DNA of 64,000 nucleotides, taken from assembly GCF_030253575.1 (NCBI RefSeq), contig NC_080557.1:15600001-15664000 (forward strand), read 5' to 3'. The stretch's first letter is position 1, and each line of letters starts with the position of its first letter. The DNA is from Rhododendron vialii (taxonomy: Eukaryota > Streptophyta > Magnoliopsida > Ericales > Ericaceae). Below are positions 23,853-35,424 of this stretch, one piece after another. The notes under the pieces are model-generated. The model worked only from the letters and a program-made list of their open reading frames with translations. It did not search any database and was not told the DNA's origin. The translations under genes and the position numbers were made by a program.

Positions 23853-24121
23853 AAATTAAGTGTTCGAAATTTTAATCCGTTTGAATGGGTGAGAATATTT
23901 TATTTTTTTGATCATTTAATTCTAAAGGGTCATAATTAAATTTTGACTATAGGACTCTCGTTGGTTAGTCCTAAAAGATATTTGATTCTACGACTTTCTT
24001 AGGGTTAATCAACGAGAGCCCTATAGTTAAAATTTAATTATGACCCTTTAGAATTAAATGATTAGAAAAATAAAATTTTCTCACCTATTCAAAATGATTG
24101 AAATTTGGAACACTTAATTTT
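23853..24121. mobile_element. Fold-back MITE with about 115-bp arms
   Basis: The left arm (from TAAATTAAGTGTTCGAAA) and the right arm (ending GGAACACTTAATTT) are near-perfect reverse complements for over 100 bp, including AATTCTAAAGGGTCATAATT and GACTCTCGTTG. The loop is about 40 bp (around 23980). An RNA from it would form a long hairpin. Confidence 0.8.
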
Positions 24122-24140
24122 TCAACCTGCAGTTTATATA

Positions 24141-24181
24141 AAAAAGGAAAACGAAACGGCAAAAAAGGAAAACGAAACGGC
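24141..24181. repeat. 20-bp tandem duplication
   Basis: AAAAAGGAAAACGAAACGGC is present twice in a row with one extra A. Confidence 0.9.
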
Positions 24182-25600
24182 AAAACCCTTTCGTCTACCA
24201 AAAGTGCATACCGGCGAAGAAAAAGGAGGAGACAACACCGGAACCGCCGGTTGCGATTCCGAAGTTGAGCGGCGACGGAAATCCCCAAGTTTTCATCATG
24301 AAGCTTTTGAAGGTATGTGGTGGTATCAAACCAGACCCACCATTCCTTAGTAGTATTTTTAAATAGAAAAAAACTCACCGTTAAAAGTAGGATGATTTTC
24401 TCCAATACTCACCTTTCAATTTACAGCCAGTGGTGGTATCAAACAAGACCCACCATTTCTTCTTTGGTTTCTCCGTTTATTGAGTTTTGGGGGTTTTGAT
24501 TTTTGATCATAGATTTGTGGGTTTTGATCAAACGAACCTACCTTGTGGGTTTAGAAATTCTATATAAAGATACTTAAGATTTCTAGCCTACAATTACAAT
24601 TTTTTATGTTTTATGGTGTTTTCACAATTTTTGTCATGATTTCGGTTTTTGGGTTTTGATTTCTTCAAATTTTGTCCTGATTTCAGGTTGTTGCAATTTC
24701 GTCTGGACGATTTTACAACTCATTCATGAATTTTTATGTTTTATGGTGGTTCCACGAATTTTGTCATGATTTTGGTATGTGTTTTTCGATTTCTCCAAAT
24801 TTTTGTCATGACTGTAATTTCGTGGGAACGATTTTGAGAAGTGTAAATCGGAAACGTGACAAAACATGATCAATTCACAAGCATGACATAATTAAATCGG
24901 AGAACATAGCAAATTTTTAGAAGTGTTGGTTTTGATCGAGGTAGATGAACAGAATATGATCAATTCAAATTTTTTTGATTATACAATATGTATTCATGAT
25001 TTTTTTTCTGTTTCATGGTGATTTCGCAAATTTTGCTATGAGTTCAGTATGTATATTTTGATTTCTTCATATTTTGTCATGATTTTGGTTTAATATAATT
25101 TCGTCAATACGATTTTACAATGCGTATATTCATGACAATTTCATGATCGGTAATTGCTTTTTCTATCGACCTTGTACCATGTCTTGCAGACTAATGAGGC
25201 TGAATTTCGATGTGGGTTTTTGGTGACGTAGCTGAATATGTGGTCGAAGATTTATTATGGAATGTGAGACATCTTGGATCGGCTTCTTCACGATTAATCT
25301 GTGTAGACTTCTAAATTCGTTGTTTGCTGAATGGTTGATAGCTTCATAGACTTGGTTGCCTTTGTGGGTTTGTATGGCTCTTTTGACTAGTGCTCTAGGA
25401 ATCTTGATGAATGGGTTCCAATTTTATGCTAGTTTTTTAGGTATTTGTTCAATTGTTTGAACAAAGATTTTTGGAATTTGGAGGAAGTGAGAAGGGGTAA
25501 ATTGGCAGAGGATTATTGGGTAGAGATTATCATCGTGTAACTAACTTCGATTTTTCAGAGGAGATCAAAAGGAGTAGGGGTAGGAGATAAGACGATAATT
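24182..25600 (+). ncRNA. Possible two-exon transcript with only a micropeptide frame
   Basis: The segment 24182-24312 is GC-richer than its surroundings and ends ATGAAGCTTTTGAAG|GTATGT, a good plant donor. A plausible acceptor TCTTGCAG|ACTAATGAGG lies near 25190, after a T-rich stretch. Joined, they give only about 18 codons before a stop. The phrase TGGTGGTATCAAAC(C/A)AGACCCACCATT occurs twice (24315-24350 and 24428-24462). This may be a non-coding transcript, a decayed gene or chance. No protein family recognised. Confidence 0.25.
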
Positions 25601-25861
25601 ACGTAATTTGAATTTTGATTTAGATGACCTATTTTAATTGACAATTTGAGGATTAAAACCACTAGGATGGACACCTAAATAAGTCCTCCAAATAGGATGC
25701 CTATTTAATTTCTCCTTGTTTTTAATCATTTACTATCAATTATTCCAAGACTAATTATTTGTCCCGCCAGGGATAATCGAGAAACCATAAAAATATAGAC
25801 GGAAGTTGGAAAAACAGTTCAGATAAGGACACTCGGCTCGATTTTTTCTCTCTTTAGAGAG

Positions 25862-26222
25862 ATGCTACATACACTGCATAGTTACACTACACGTTTCACT
25901 ATATTTTATGTGAAGCTCATTTTAGGTTTCAAAAAAATCCAGAAAAATATTCATAAATTCTAAAATATTATTTTATGGGGCTCTGTAAAAAATTAGCTTC
26001 AACGGATATTGGTAAGTATTATTTCTAGATTCGTAGTGGCGAAACTGCACAATTAAGCAATTTCACACCTATGAATTCAAAAGTAGTACTTACCGACATT
26101 CATTGGAACTAATTTTTTATAGGACCCCATAAAACAATATTTTAAAATTTATTGGTATTTTTTTGGATTTTTTTGGGATAAAATGCAGTGTAACTATGTA
26201 GTGTAAAAAAGTAGTGTACCTA
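25862..26222. mobile_element. Fold-back MITE, about 360 bp
   Basis: The left half (ACACTGCATAGTTACACTAC... ATTTTATGGGG) and the right half (CCCCATAAAACAAT... ATGTAGTGTAAAAAAGTAGTGT) are imperfect inverted copies, including TACTTACCGACATT against the left ATTGGTAAGTATT. No coding potential. Target-site duplication not clear. Confidence 0.65.
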
Positions 26223-26476
26223 TCTTTAGTGCTCTCTTTATACTTTACTACCATTTAGATTCAGCTAGCTAGTTAACTCGAGTTGATTAATTCAAAAGTT
26301 TAACTACTTTCGTGATAAAGCTGAAAGTGTTATTAAAGGAATAGAACAAATTGAAGATGGAATATAGTTTTCGGTGATAATCCGTAGATATCATATATAA
26401 CTTTTATAAATGGGTATGCTTTTTTCGTTGATTAAAAAAGAAGAAGAAGTTGGAATAGTAAAGTTTATCAAAGTTG

Positions 26477-26825
26477 TGTCCCGTTCTGCTTAACTTTTTC
26501 TAAAAGTTAGTACTAACATTTTGTTCTTATTTAAATTTTTTTCGTGCTTATTCATTTTGAGCCAATTTTTTTTTACTTTCCGCGAGATGAATCAGAAAAG
26601 TAAAAAAAAATTACTTTTACCAAAATATTTTGAATAAAAACCCCTTTTAAGCTCAAAAAGTCAACTTTTTCAACTTTTTGAGCTTAAAAAAGGGTCCTTA
26701 TTCAAGATATTTTGGTAAAAGTATTTTTTTTTTTACTTTTCTGATTCGTCTCGACGAGATGAAATCAAAAAGTCAAAAAAAATTGACGCAAAACTAAAAA
26801 TTTAGAAAAAAATTCAAACACGGAC
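26477..26825. mobile_element. Long-hairpin MITE with about 90-bp near-perfect inner arms
   Basis: The arms 26570-26660 and 26670-26760 are almost perfect reverse complements (TTACTTTTACCAAAATATTTTGAA against TTCAAGATATTTTGGTAAAAGTA; GCTCAAAAAGTCAAC against CTTTTTGAGC). Outer parts (GTCCCGTTCTG against CACGGAC) are more diverged. The loop is only a few bases at about 26666. A transcript would fold into a long duplex. Confidence 0.75.
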
Positions 26826-27522
26826 AAAAAAAAAAAAGCTCAAAAAGCCTAGAGAAACTTTAGTTCCTGTTTGAAACTTAAGGGAAAGAAGGGACAAGGA
26901 GAGAGAATAATTAAGGAGAAAATGAGAGAAAAAATTTGAAGAAATCGAGAAGAAAAAAAATAGTTGAATTGAAATTTGAAATTTTCTCTACTCTTTTTTA
27001 CTAAGAACCAAACAAGGGAGGGAAAATTTTTAAGATTTCCTCTTCGTTTCCACTTCTTTCTCAAGTTCCCAAACAGAGCCTTAATAAATTCTGGAGGACG
27101 TTAACACTTCACCAACCATCAAAGTTGTTGTTCTAACATATGTGACATCCGTGCAACCTGGCCGGCTCCGTCCTCATTTCGGGCTAATTCCAATGATCTA
27201 ATTTGTTCACGTGGTAGAGCTCGTTGAGCATGTGAGTCATGTTAAAAATCAAGTCAATCGAATACAAAATAATAGTAGTATCCGATTGGAGCACATTTAG
27301 ATTGGAAAATTGTGTTCTTTAAGTTGTTATCTAGTGTGCCTAACTTATTTTGTTAATTTCCAATAAATGTACTTCAATTAGATATTACTCACCGGGTATC
27401 CGATTGACTTGATTGTTTTACATGACTACCATACTTTATGATGACAATGTGAAGGAATCCGATCGTTGAAGATGTTGGGCTGTGTGAAGAACAGATATTT
27501 TGAGCTTTACAAAAAGGATTAA

Positions 27523-27690
27523 TTGAGGGCCGGGACGGTTTTTTCAGTGGGAGTTACGGGTTCAGAAGAAGAAAAATCTAAGATCGATAAGTTCGATGGT
27601 TCGGACTTTGCTTTTTGGAAGTTGCAGATAGAGGACTATCTATATCAAAAAGATCTTTACCAACCGTTGCTGGATAAAGAAAAAGAGATG
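27523..27690 (+). pseudogene. Ty1/copia gag N-terminal remnant
   Basis: The plus-strand frame contains KIDKFDGSDFAFWKLQIEDY followed by LYQKDLYQPLLD. This matches the start of plant copia gag, where a lysine/phenylalanine-aspartate-glycine block precedes FxxWK.Q.E. The frame ends soon after in an A-rich tract. No LTR or further gag/pol is nearby. Confidence 0.65.
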
Positions 27691-28091
27691 AAAGACACGA
27701 GACCAAAAATATTGATTTCAAAAATTACAACAAAAAGCCAAACAAAAAATTATAAAAGTTAAAAATACTGAAAAAAAAAAAAGAAAGACACGAGACCAAA
27801 AATATTTCAGGTGAAACTTATTCAGTTCATTTGTCTTCCCCTTTTTTTATCTAGTGAAAACGGTGAAATGTCAATTAATTACTTTTAATGTACTTCCTTT
27901 GTTCCCAATTACGTCTATTTATTTTTTGTATGTCCCTAATCCAAATACCAATATTATGGGCAATCACTAAATTTCCAATTATATACAAGAAATTAATGTT
28001 TTACCTCATTAATTATGAGTATGTATTGATAAAACACATCCCAAGTCATTCAATAGATAATGAGGAAATTTAAAAGATAGTTAATTCTTTC

Positions 28092-28247
28092 TTGGGAAAT
28101 GATTTTCATACCCCTTTTTCTATGAATTAATGCACTATTGTCATTGTCTTTTAGTGCAACTTTTATGCGTAATTTATTTTTAAAGACAAAAATAGAGTGC
28201 ATATTTATAAAATAAATAAAAAAAGAGTGTGAAAATCATTCCCCTTC
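28092..28247. mobile_element. Short fold-back MITE
   Basis: The left arm GGGAAATGATTTTCATACCC and the right arm GTGTGAAAATCATTCCCC are inverted copies, with inner blocks TGCACTATTGTC and GACAAAAATAGAGTGCA also pairing. About 155 bp, no frame. Confidence 0.65.
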
Positions 28248-28954
28248 TTTATTTTATAGTTAATGAGGAAAAAGAACACAATAAATTTTTCCGGGTTGAT
28301 ACCATGTATCATTAAAGCACTAGTGGATGCCCGTATCAAGAATCAAGAATGTGACATAGTCTCAACTTAAATAAATTATTTATTTTATCCGACTTCTATA
28401 TGTGATAAACGTAATCTCCACAAAGCGTCAATTATCATTTTGAGATATTTTCCTATTTGATTATGAAAGACAACATTTACATAGAGATACATTGTCTAAA
28501 ATAGCGAGAGGATCGAGAGAGATAAATTTAACAGGAAGGAATCTAACGGCTATAGAGGTTGTTTTAGTTTATATGTCTAGATATTTTCAACATAAACCGC
28601 TCTATTTTATAATATAGATAGTAGCACCAATATTTCGAGATTTTATTCTTCAATTTGTTAAAACATTCATAGAATATATAAAGTTAATTTGCCGAGCAAA
28701 AAAATATATATATATATAAAGTTAATTTTTTTAAGTATCATCTTATGAAATTGGTCTCCCTCGAGTGCAAATCATTAATTGCTTCGCGTGCCCTTGGCCC
28801 AAATAGCATATGTTGTGATCAAGTTAGTCCCACCTTGGATTCGACAATCATATCCGAATTATCCACTTTTTGGACTTGTTGAGTAATTTTGGCTCTCATG
28901 ATTTACTCACGATCTCAGAAGCCGAATAAGTCACAGGGTCCCAAGACCAAAAGG

Positions 28955-30485
28955 CCATTTGATTGGTTATCTCTGTGAACAGGCAGGCCTTGGACGAGAA
29001 ATTCTACCCAAAAATAGGAGTGTTTGTTAATGTTAAACTTCTCTCAGCCATAAGTTTTGGATTTTAACCTTCGGTGTCAAAATAAGAAATATTGTAAAGA
29101 AAAACTAAATATTGGATGCAATATTGGTAATTTGCCAAATATAAAAAGGGCTGCTACTTGCGAAATTTAAAAAGAAATTTTTTTGTTCTTTAATAAAGTG
29201 ATTTGCGATAATTTAACCAATCTAGAATCATATATCTAATCTAAGTAGGAATTTGATCTCCATCCTTCCCCATAAAAGTTTTAGATTCCAAGCTCAAATC
29301 ACATAGAAAAAAACTGAACACTATAATAAAATTCTTATTAGGAACAACAAGTGGTGAATATTGGAAATTTGCCAAATATAAAAAGGGCTACTTGCACAAT
29401 TTAAAAAGAAAAATTGTTCTTTAGTAAAGTGATTTGCGATAATTTAACAAATCTAGAATCATATATCTAATCTAAGGGGGTGTTTGGGAGCCTACTTTTT
29501 GGTTTTTCATTTTCAGCTTTTTGACTTTTTGGCTTTTTGGATTATGGTCAGAATGTATTTTGAATCTAGTAGGAGTGTTTGGATGATATGTGCAGAATGC
29601 ATTTTATAACAAGAGTAGAGTTTGGTAAATAAATGATGAGAATGAATTATGAGTTGATTTTTTACCATGTTGCCCTTGGTCTTTATTATTGTGTTAAAAG
29701 ATGTATGAATAATATTTTTTCATTTGATTAAATTTATGTTGATGTATTTTTAGGGGAATAATTTTTTGGGGTATTGCACTTAAGAAATATCCCATAACTT
29801 CGCGTCTTGATTTTTTTATTTGGTAGTTTAGAATAAATAAATATTACCATGTAAGTAAAGTTTGAAATAAAAAATCATTAAGTTAATTAAACAATTCACT
29901 AAGCTCATAACAAAAATGACAAGTGCCAACTGAAGCATAAAAAACAAACACAGAGAATACATAAAAATGGTAAATACCTAAAAAGAGTAAGGGTATTTTG
30001 GTAATTGAACATAAAATGGTAAAACTCAAAAATGCAAAAAGGACCTCTATACCTCATTTTGACTTCTGGGCTCTAAAGCAAAATCAGTGAATGAGTTCTG
30101 GTAGAATGAGTTCTAGAATTAGGGGGCCAAACAATCAAAATGCAAAAATGAGAAACCGAAAATGCAATAATGAAGAAGCCAAGTAGGAATTTGATCTCCA
30201 TCCTTCCCCATAAAAGTTTTAGATTCCAAGCTCAAATCATAGAAAAAAATTGAGTACACTATAATAAAATTCTAATTGGGAACAACAAATGGTGAAGAGT
30301 GGTTTTTATATAAATTTTAACAATCGAAAAAAAATAGCGCATCTATACTTTTGTCTATCTTTTAGGATATATTAAACACATGTCGCCAACATGAATTATT
30401 TGTAATTTCCTTCAAAAATCCATGTCATTGCCCCCTTGAAATTTTTTTGGTGTAGATAAAGTATAGACTAATAGAAAAATATTAC
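28955..30485. repeat. Dispersed repeat, copy A, with internal tandem duplication and MITE insertion
   Basis: The sequence matches 40918-42007 over most of its length (shared: GAGTGTTTGTTAATGTTAAA, AATTTGCCAAATATAAAAAG, GATTTGCGATAATTTAAC, TGGTGTAGATAAAGTATAG). Copy A carries an internal duplication: 29122-29356 is repeated in 29357-29476 plus 30181-30300, and the second unit is interrupted by the element at 29477-30180. No frame or protein family is recognised. Confidence 0.8.
29477..30180. mobile_element. Tourist-like element interrupting the 29-kb repeat (about 704 bp)
   Basis: The first copy of the duplicated host unit reads TCTAAGTAGGAATTTG without a break, whereas here the same place holds about 704 bp, so this is a true insertion. 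The left end GGGGTGTTTGGGAGCC followed by CTACTTTTTGG matches the reverse of the right end of the 996-bp element at 44202-45197, and the match runs about 200 bp. AAG lies next to both ends, a possible 3-bp duplication. The right end is diverged. No coding capacity. Confidence 0.7.
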
Positions 30486-31199
30486 AGCAAGATTTGGGAC
30501 CGTCGATTTTTTCAGGAAACAAAAAACATAAAATGGTATATGAAAATAAGAAAAAGAATTACTCCTACTATATGGTACTATGAAATTAAATTCTGACATT
30601 CTTCTTATGAGATTTAATTAGTGAATCTTGGATTGGGAAAATATTAGATTCAACAATGTGTAACAGGTTAATTTCATGAACTTAGAACAACGTACTTGGT
30701 CCTCACGATATTAAGTTAAATAAAAACATTTTTAATTATAACTTGGCACTTCAGGTTATTTACAATAAATATCATCTTTCAGTCAAAGAAAACTTATGTT
30801 GGGATATATATGGAAATTATTACTTTAAGTCTTTACTATTGAGTCGAATTGAAGTTTCTAAAGTCATTTGAAGTTTTGAACATAATTTTCTTTTCAATGT
30901 AGAAAGATCTTACATTATTCTATATCTAGGGAAACAGGACAGGAACGTGGGTTATAAACCACAAATACTATGTCGCCTATATCGAAGCTTGAACCCAAGA
31001 CATCTCGATCACTTGGAAGGGTTAAGGAAGTATTGTCATCTGAACTACAGCCGATTGATAATTTTAAACATAAATAGAGCATATGAAAAGCACGTTAATC
31101 CCAAATTCTTAACCTTCATGAAATAATTTATTTGTGGGAATTCAAATGTTTTGTTTCTTTAATCTTTAATATCATTGTGAATAGTAATAATTGAAATAT

Positions 31200-31660
31200 G
31201 TAAATTTATATTTTTTTTATGAAAAACTCGTGTAAATCACTTAATTGTGTCCTGAGTCCCATGAATGTGTGGGTCTCATCCCATATCAGAATAACATTAT
31301 AATGGGACTTGGGGCCCACATTATATGAGAGAGCGTTACAAATAATTTGCATTAAAAAATAATGTTATAATCACACGTAAACATACAAACATTTACACGC
31401 ACACACTCACAATAAGAGTGGGCCTCACATCCACCCTTATTATTGTGGATGTGTGTATAAAGTGTTTTTTTTGGTCAAAACAGAATAGAATATGTGTAAG
31501 TGTTTTTATATAACGGTTTTGCTATTGTCAGCCCACTGAGCTGACGATAAACACACTAAAAGACAAGAAAAACACGTATTTTTGTGCATTTTTTATATAT
31601 TTTAATGCACATTCACACACCTACTATCGTCAACCCATTAGACTGATTTTAAAATTTTCT
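31200..31660. repeat. Degenerate fold-back repeats upstream of the SAUR gene
   Basis: Around 31260-31345 a segment with CCCATATCAGAATAACATTATAATGGG and GGCCCACATTATATGAGAG resembles the hairpin at 39162. Around 31515-31655 a left block TTGTCAGCCCACTGAGCTGACG partly inverts at CGTCAACCCATTAGACTGAT. Both look like decayed MITEs. Confidence 0.4.
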
Positions 31661-31662
31661 TT

Positions 31663-31889
31663 TATATAATTCTAATTTATTGATTTTTTCGTGCTCGTGC
31701 CAGAGGACAACTGAACAAGTATATTTCATTTCAACACAAAAATCAGGGTATCCAAACACAGCCTTTTCCTTAATGGAATCGTACTGTACTTCCAGGCGCC
31801 CCAGACTCTCTCTCTCTCCAACCCACATAGGAAGTCTATTTTAACTTCCGCTGAAACTCTCTCTCTCCCTCTCTCTCTCATCATCTCCA
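31663..31889 (+). promoter_or_regulatory. SAUR proximal promoter and CT-rich 5' UTR
   Basis: A CT-rich run (31807-31880) directly precedes the SAUR start codon, as is common in plant leaders. AT-rich sequence with TTTATATAATT at about 31663 is a candidate TATA region, but its distance from the start is long. No clear auxin-response TGTCTC element is seen close to the start. Confidence 0.4.
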
Positions 31890-32405
31890 ATGGCCTCCGC
31901 CACAAAAAACGTCAACAAAATCAGCCAAATCGTGAGACTAAAACAGGTAATGCAACGATGGAAGCACGCGAGCCTCGACCGCCTCTCCTCCCTCTCCCCC
32001 TCCTCCTCCCGCTCGGACCGCTTCGACTACGACTCCGACTCAACCGGACCCGGCCGCCGTGGCCGGGTCACCCCTCCCGGCCGCCTCGCCGTCTACGCGG
32101 GCCCCGAACGGCGCCGCTTCGTGATCCCCACCCGGTACCTCAACCTCCCCGTCTTTCTCTCCCTCCTCGACCGGGCCGAGGAGGAGTTCGGGTTCCAGAC
32201 CAACGGCGGCCTTGTCCTGCCATGCGAGGCCGAGTTCTTCGCGGGAGTGGTGGAGCTTCTGGAGAGAGACGAGCAGAGGTACGGCGTTTTCGGGCTCGAC
32301 GATTTCGTGGAGATGTTTTCCGACGTGGGTTTTAGTTCTTGCAAGGAAAGAGAGAATAGTTGTGGATATGGGTTCAGGCCGTTGTTGCAGAAAACCAAGG
32401 GTTGA
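31890..32405 (+). CDS. SAUR family protein (small auxin-up RNA)
   Basis: A single exon encodes 171 residues. Residues about 62-124 form the SAUR domain: PPGRLAVYAGPERRRFVIP, then YLNLPVF, then LLDRAEEEFGF and a LPCE motif. The N-terminus carries KISQIVRLKQVMQRW, typical of the larger, basic SAUR subgroup, followed by a serine-rich linker. Known role: auxin-induced small proteins that promote cell expansion, in well-studied members by restraining PP2C.D phosphatases at the plasma membrane. Lack of introns is normal for SAURs. The gene is strikingly GC-rich in the first 350 bp compared with the AT-rich surroundings; this can explain the open antisense frame across it. The exact SAUR number cannot be given. 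The C-terminal 40 residues after the domain are less conserved. Confidence 0.93.
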   Translation: MASATKNVNKISQIVRLKQVMQRWKHASLDRLSSLSPSSSRSDRFDYDSDSTGPGRRGRVTPPGRLAVYAGPERRRFVIPTRYLNLPVFLSLLDRAEEEFGFQTNGGLVLPCEAEFFAGVVELLERDEQRYGVFGLDDFVEMFSDVGFSSCKERENSCGYGFRPLLQKTKG

Positions 32406-33110
32406 GAACTCTGAGACTGACATTATTTGTGCTTGGCTCTGGTCTAGGGTTAGGGTTGAAAAATTATTCAATGCTCTTACGGATATCATCGCGGCGTCTC
32501 AGTTTTCTTCATCAACACACATTGACGTCTAAACGTTCAATGCGTGATGGTTGATATACCTAAGACACGTGACTCCTCGGGAATGCTGAATACATACTCG
32601 GTTTGGATTCGGGATTTTGATAGGGTGGTGGTTACTGGCAAGGCAATTTTTAGTTCACTCCGGTGAGAGTTTTTTTTTTTTTTTGGGTTTCAATCAAGCT
32701 TGAAAATTGAAATCTCCATGCCAAAAAGCTCTAACTAATTGCCAAAAAGCTCTAACTAATTGTGAGTTGATGGGTTTCATTTCAATGAGATGTAGTTGAT
32801 TTTTTTTCCGATGTTAATCGTTTGTTTTAGGAGATTTGGGGAACGCAATTAATGTATTTTTTTTTTTTTTGATCTGCCTATTAATGTACTCGTTCCAACG
32901 TTAATGGTGATAATGATGATAATTTTTTCCAAATTGATGAAATGAATTTTTTTTATTCAGTATATGTTTTTTTTTATGTGTGTCTTTTTGCTCAAATTAG
33001 TTAAGCTTCCGATTATCGTCGAAGTAGAAGAATGGATAAAGATGAAGAATTTGGCAACGAATTGGCTTCTAGATCCTACTTTTAAGATCAACGCAATAGT
33101 GCACATATTT
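32406..33110. other. SAUR downstream region
   Basis: Probable 3' UTR followed by AT-rich spacer with several T runs (32668-32684, 32858-32871). CCAAAAAGCTCTAACTAATT occurs twice in tandem near 32722-32760. No gene seen. Confidence 0.45.
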
Positions 33111-33114
33111 TATT

Positions 33115-33400
33115 GTGGAATTCATCACTGGTCTCGTACAATCCGAACCGCTCATTAAATATAAAATATTTTTTCATGGGTCTTCGCAAAAAATCCCTTC
33201 AATCCGATACCTATAGGTGCTCGATCTAATCATCTAACTTTTCTTTTAAATTTTTGGATCATGAAAAGTTAGATGATTAGATCAAATATCTATAAATATC
33301 GGATTGAGCTAATTTTTTGCGAATGTCCTTGAAAAAATATTTTATATTTAATGAATATTTTGAATCGTTTGTGTGGAACCCGTGATGGACCTCATAACAA
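33115..33400. mobile_element. Fold-back MITE with about 110-bp arms
   Basis: The left arm contains TCATTAAATATAAAATATTT, TTCGCAAAAAAT, CAATCCGATACCTATAG and GATCTAATCATCTAACTTTT; the right arm is its reverse complement with scattered changes. The loop is about 20 bp near 33250. No frame. Confidence 0.75.
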
Positions 33401-33725
33401 AATTTGTGCCCAATCTATGCAATATTATTATCTGTGTAAACAGACTTACTATTTTAAAATTCTTTTGGGACATGTTTTTCGTGCGTATGTTCATGCATAA
33501 TATTGCACAAAACGTTATTTGGTGGTTTGAGAACATCTGGTGTCTCATCATCTTTATTCAACTGCATGTTATTGTGGGGCTTAGTATTAAGTGTATAAAC
33601 CTTACGTAAATATGTAATGAATAAAAATTGTGAGGCACTACGTAGCGGGCCCCAAAACCATTGAATAATTACTCCAATTTGTCTTTATTAAAAGTTGTTT
33701 TCCCATTCCATACATCATTAATGCT

Positions 33726-33872
33726 AGGAATAAAGAAATTTACCTTGAAAGTATCTCGAAAAGAGCAACGAGTGGTTGAGATTCACTTTGATGTGTGGGA
33801 CCCAATTATCAAAGTGAATCTCAACTACTGATTGCTTTTTTTGACACTTTCGTGATAAGTTTTCTTTATACC
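33726..33872. mobile_element. Short fold-back MITE, about 147 bp
   Basis: TTGAGATTCACTTTGAT and ATCAAAGTGAATCTCAA face each other, and outer blocks GAGCAACGAGTGG / CTACTGATTGCTTT and AAAGAAATTTACC / GTTTTCTTTATACC also pair. Confidence 0.7.
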
Positions 33873-34229
33873 TTGCACATACATTGATACATAAACACAA
33901 CCTTACTACAAAAATGTCAGTAGTTTTACGTGGTTTCTATAGCTATCTTTTAATCTTATTAATTGGAAAAAGAAAGTAAAAAACGGTATGGAGAGGATAA
34001 TACTTCACAACTAAATTTTATATGGTACACTAAGTGACTTTAGGAATTTTTAACCACATGTTTAAGAATTTACCTAAACTCTACAAGCCCTTTTTTTTTC
34101 TCAGCAAATGAAACTTTTATAAATTCGAAAGGGGTACATCGAGGGAGAAACAAGATAAGTATAGAAACTTGCTCGATTGAAAAGAAAATAAAACAAATAT
34201 CCCACAGAAAGTTAGTTGTAAACACACCT

Positions 34230-34600
34230 AAACATAAATTACAATTTCACCTTTCGGATTCCATCAAGATATTCCTTAAAGTCCTCCACCATATAAACCT
34301 TAATGTCAAATTTTGACTTCATCCACATTGTAAATCTGGTTTTGATAAGCTCCCCAACTTTCCCCACTCCCGTTGTGGCGTTGTTGAATACATAGTCATT
34401 CCTATCTAACCATAAGAACATAGTGTAGCAAAGAAAGTTGCTTCCCAAATGTATTTCTCCAAATTACCAAATCTATTATCAAACCACCAGGTAGAAAGAC
34501 CCGTCAATGATGACGGGCCACCCACTTCACATGCCACCGCTCCAAAATAAATGACCAAAAACAACCCAAGAGAATTGACAATGTAGAAATAGAGCAATTA
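34230..34600 (-). pseudogene. LINE (non-LTR) ORF2 C-terminal remnant
   Basis: On the minus strand a frame reads LWLDRNDYVFNNATT, then LIKTRFTMWMKSKFDIKVY and EYLDGIRKVKL. This resembles the end of plant LINE ORF2 or related reverse-transcriptase-like proteins, where W.ERN...F is followed by a W.K.K..I block. The N-terminal parts are absent and the upstream frame (34406-34597) is broken. It is a dead fragment. Confidence 0.5.
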
Positions 34601-34799
34601 GACGAAAGGTTTTACAACTGTTCATACAGAAATTTTACATTTTTAGCCAAGCAAGATTAATCGGACACATAAACCTACTAATATTCAAAAAGAAAAAATT
34701 GTGGCAAATAGATAAGCACGAATCATTTTGGACATATTGTAGGCATGCAAATTTTTGGCCTATCGTAAATCACCTCGTATTGCGGGACCTAGCAAATAT

Positions 34800-35424
34800 G
34801 GCACAACAATGAGATACTACTGTGAGTGGTGACTTCTCTTCACAGCTTCTCTAGATTGCCCCTCCCTTGTTGCACAGCGAACCTACACCAAGGCGTGAGG
34901 CGGCCAACCGTCTTCACCCCTCCGATGAGCAAGTTAGAATACAGGAGAGAGAGATTACTTTTAGAGTGATAATGTTGCGTACCTTCTCTAGGGTTTATCC
35001 CTCCACTTATTTAGGCCACACTGTACTTGCTCCCCAAGCCAAGAGCAAGTGTGACGCACGGCACATGCCTGTGACGTCAAATGTAACCGCCTCTCTTCCA
35101 AGACATTCCGGGCTCCTCCGGAAGCAAGAGGAATCTCCACGTGGAGACAGCCTGGCCAAAACCGGCCCGACAGACCCGACTCTGACCCGAAGGTTCGGTC
35201 CATGGGTCAACAAACCGGGTCATAAACCGGCGAAGACTCCGGCCCGCCTCCCCTCGGCGGCTCTACCACCTCGCTGGGCCTCCAGCCCAAACGACACACA
35301 CGGGGCCAACTGGGTGAGCATGTCGACTACACCTGCTTCCCTTTTGTGGGCTTCCACCACGGCCCGTCACGGTTAAGCCCACCACAACTGCCAAGCGTCG
35401 GTCGGTCAAAAGTCAAAATTACAT
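34800..35424 (-). mobile_element. GC-rich LTR-like remnant (probable solo LTR)
   Basis: The stretch is far GC-richer than its flanks. On the minus strand it begins TGTAATTTTGACTTTTGACC, and contains a TATA-like CTAAATAAGTGGAGG followed by an AACCCTAGAGAAGG leader-like stretch and a CTCTCTCTCC tract, an order seen in plant LTRs. No internal domain adjoins it. The plus-strand open frame of 169 codons here has no family resemblance and is explained by composition. End points are approximate and no target-site duplication was found. Confidence 0.4.

Noticed and set aside
27890..28080. A Stowaway-like start TACTTCCTTTGTTCCC
   Set aside because: No matching right end with TA was found, so no element is called.
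32040..32489. A 149-codon frame antisense to the SAUR gene, and a 125-codon plus-strand frame at 31958
   Set aside because: GC-rich coding sequence has few stops in all frames; the plus-strand SAUR frame has the conserved domain and these do not.
34867..35376. A 169-codon open frame
   Set aside because: High GC content explains the missing stops; no domain is seen and the context looks like an LTR remnant.
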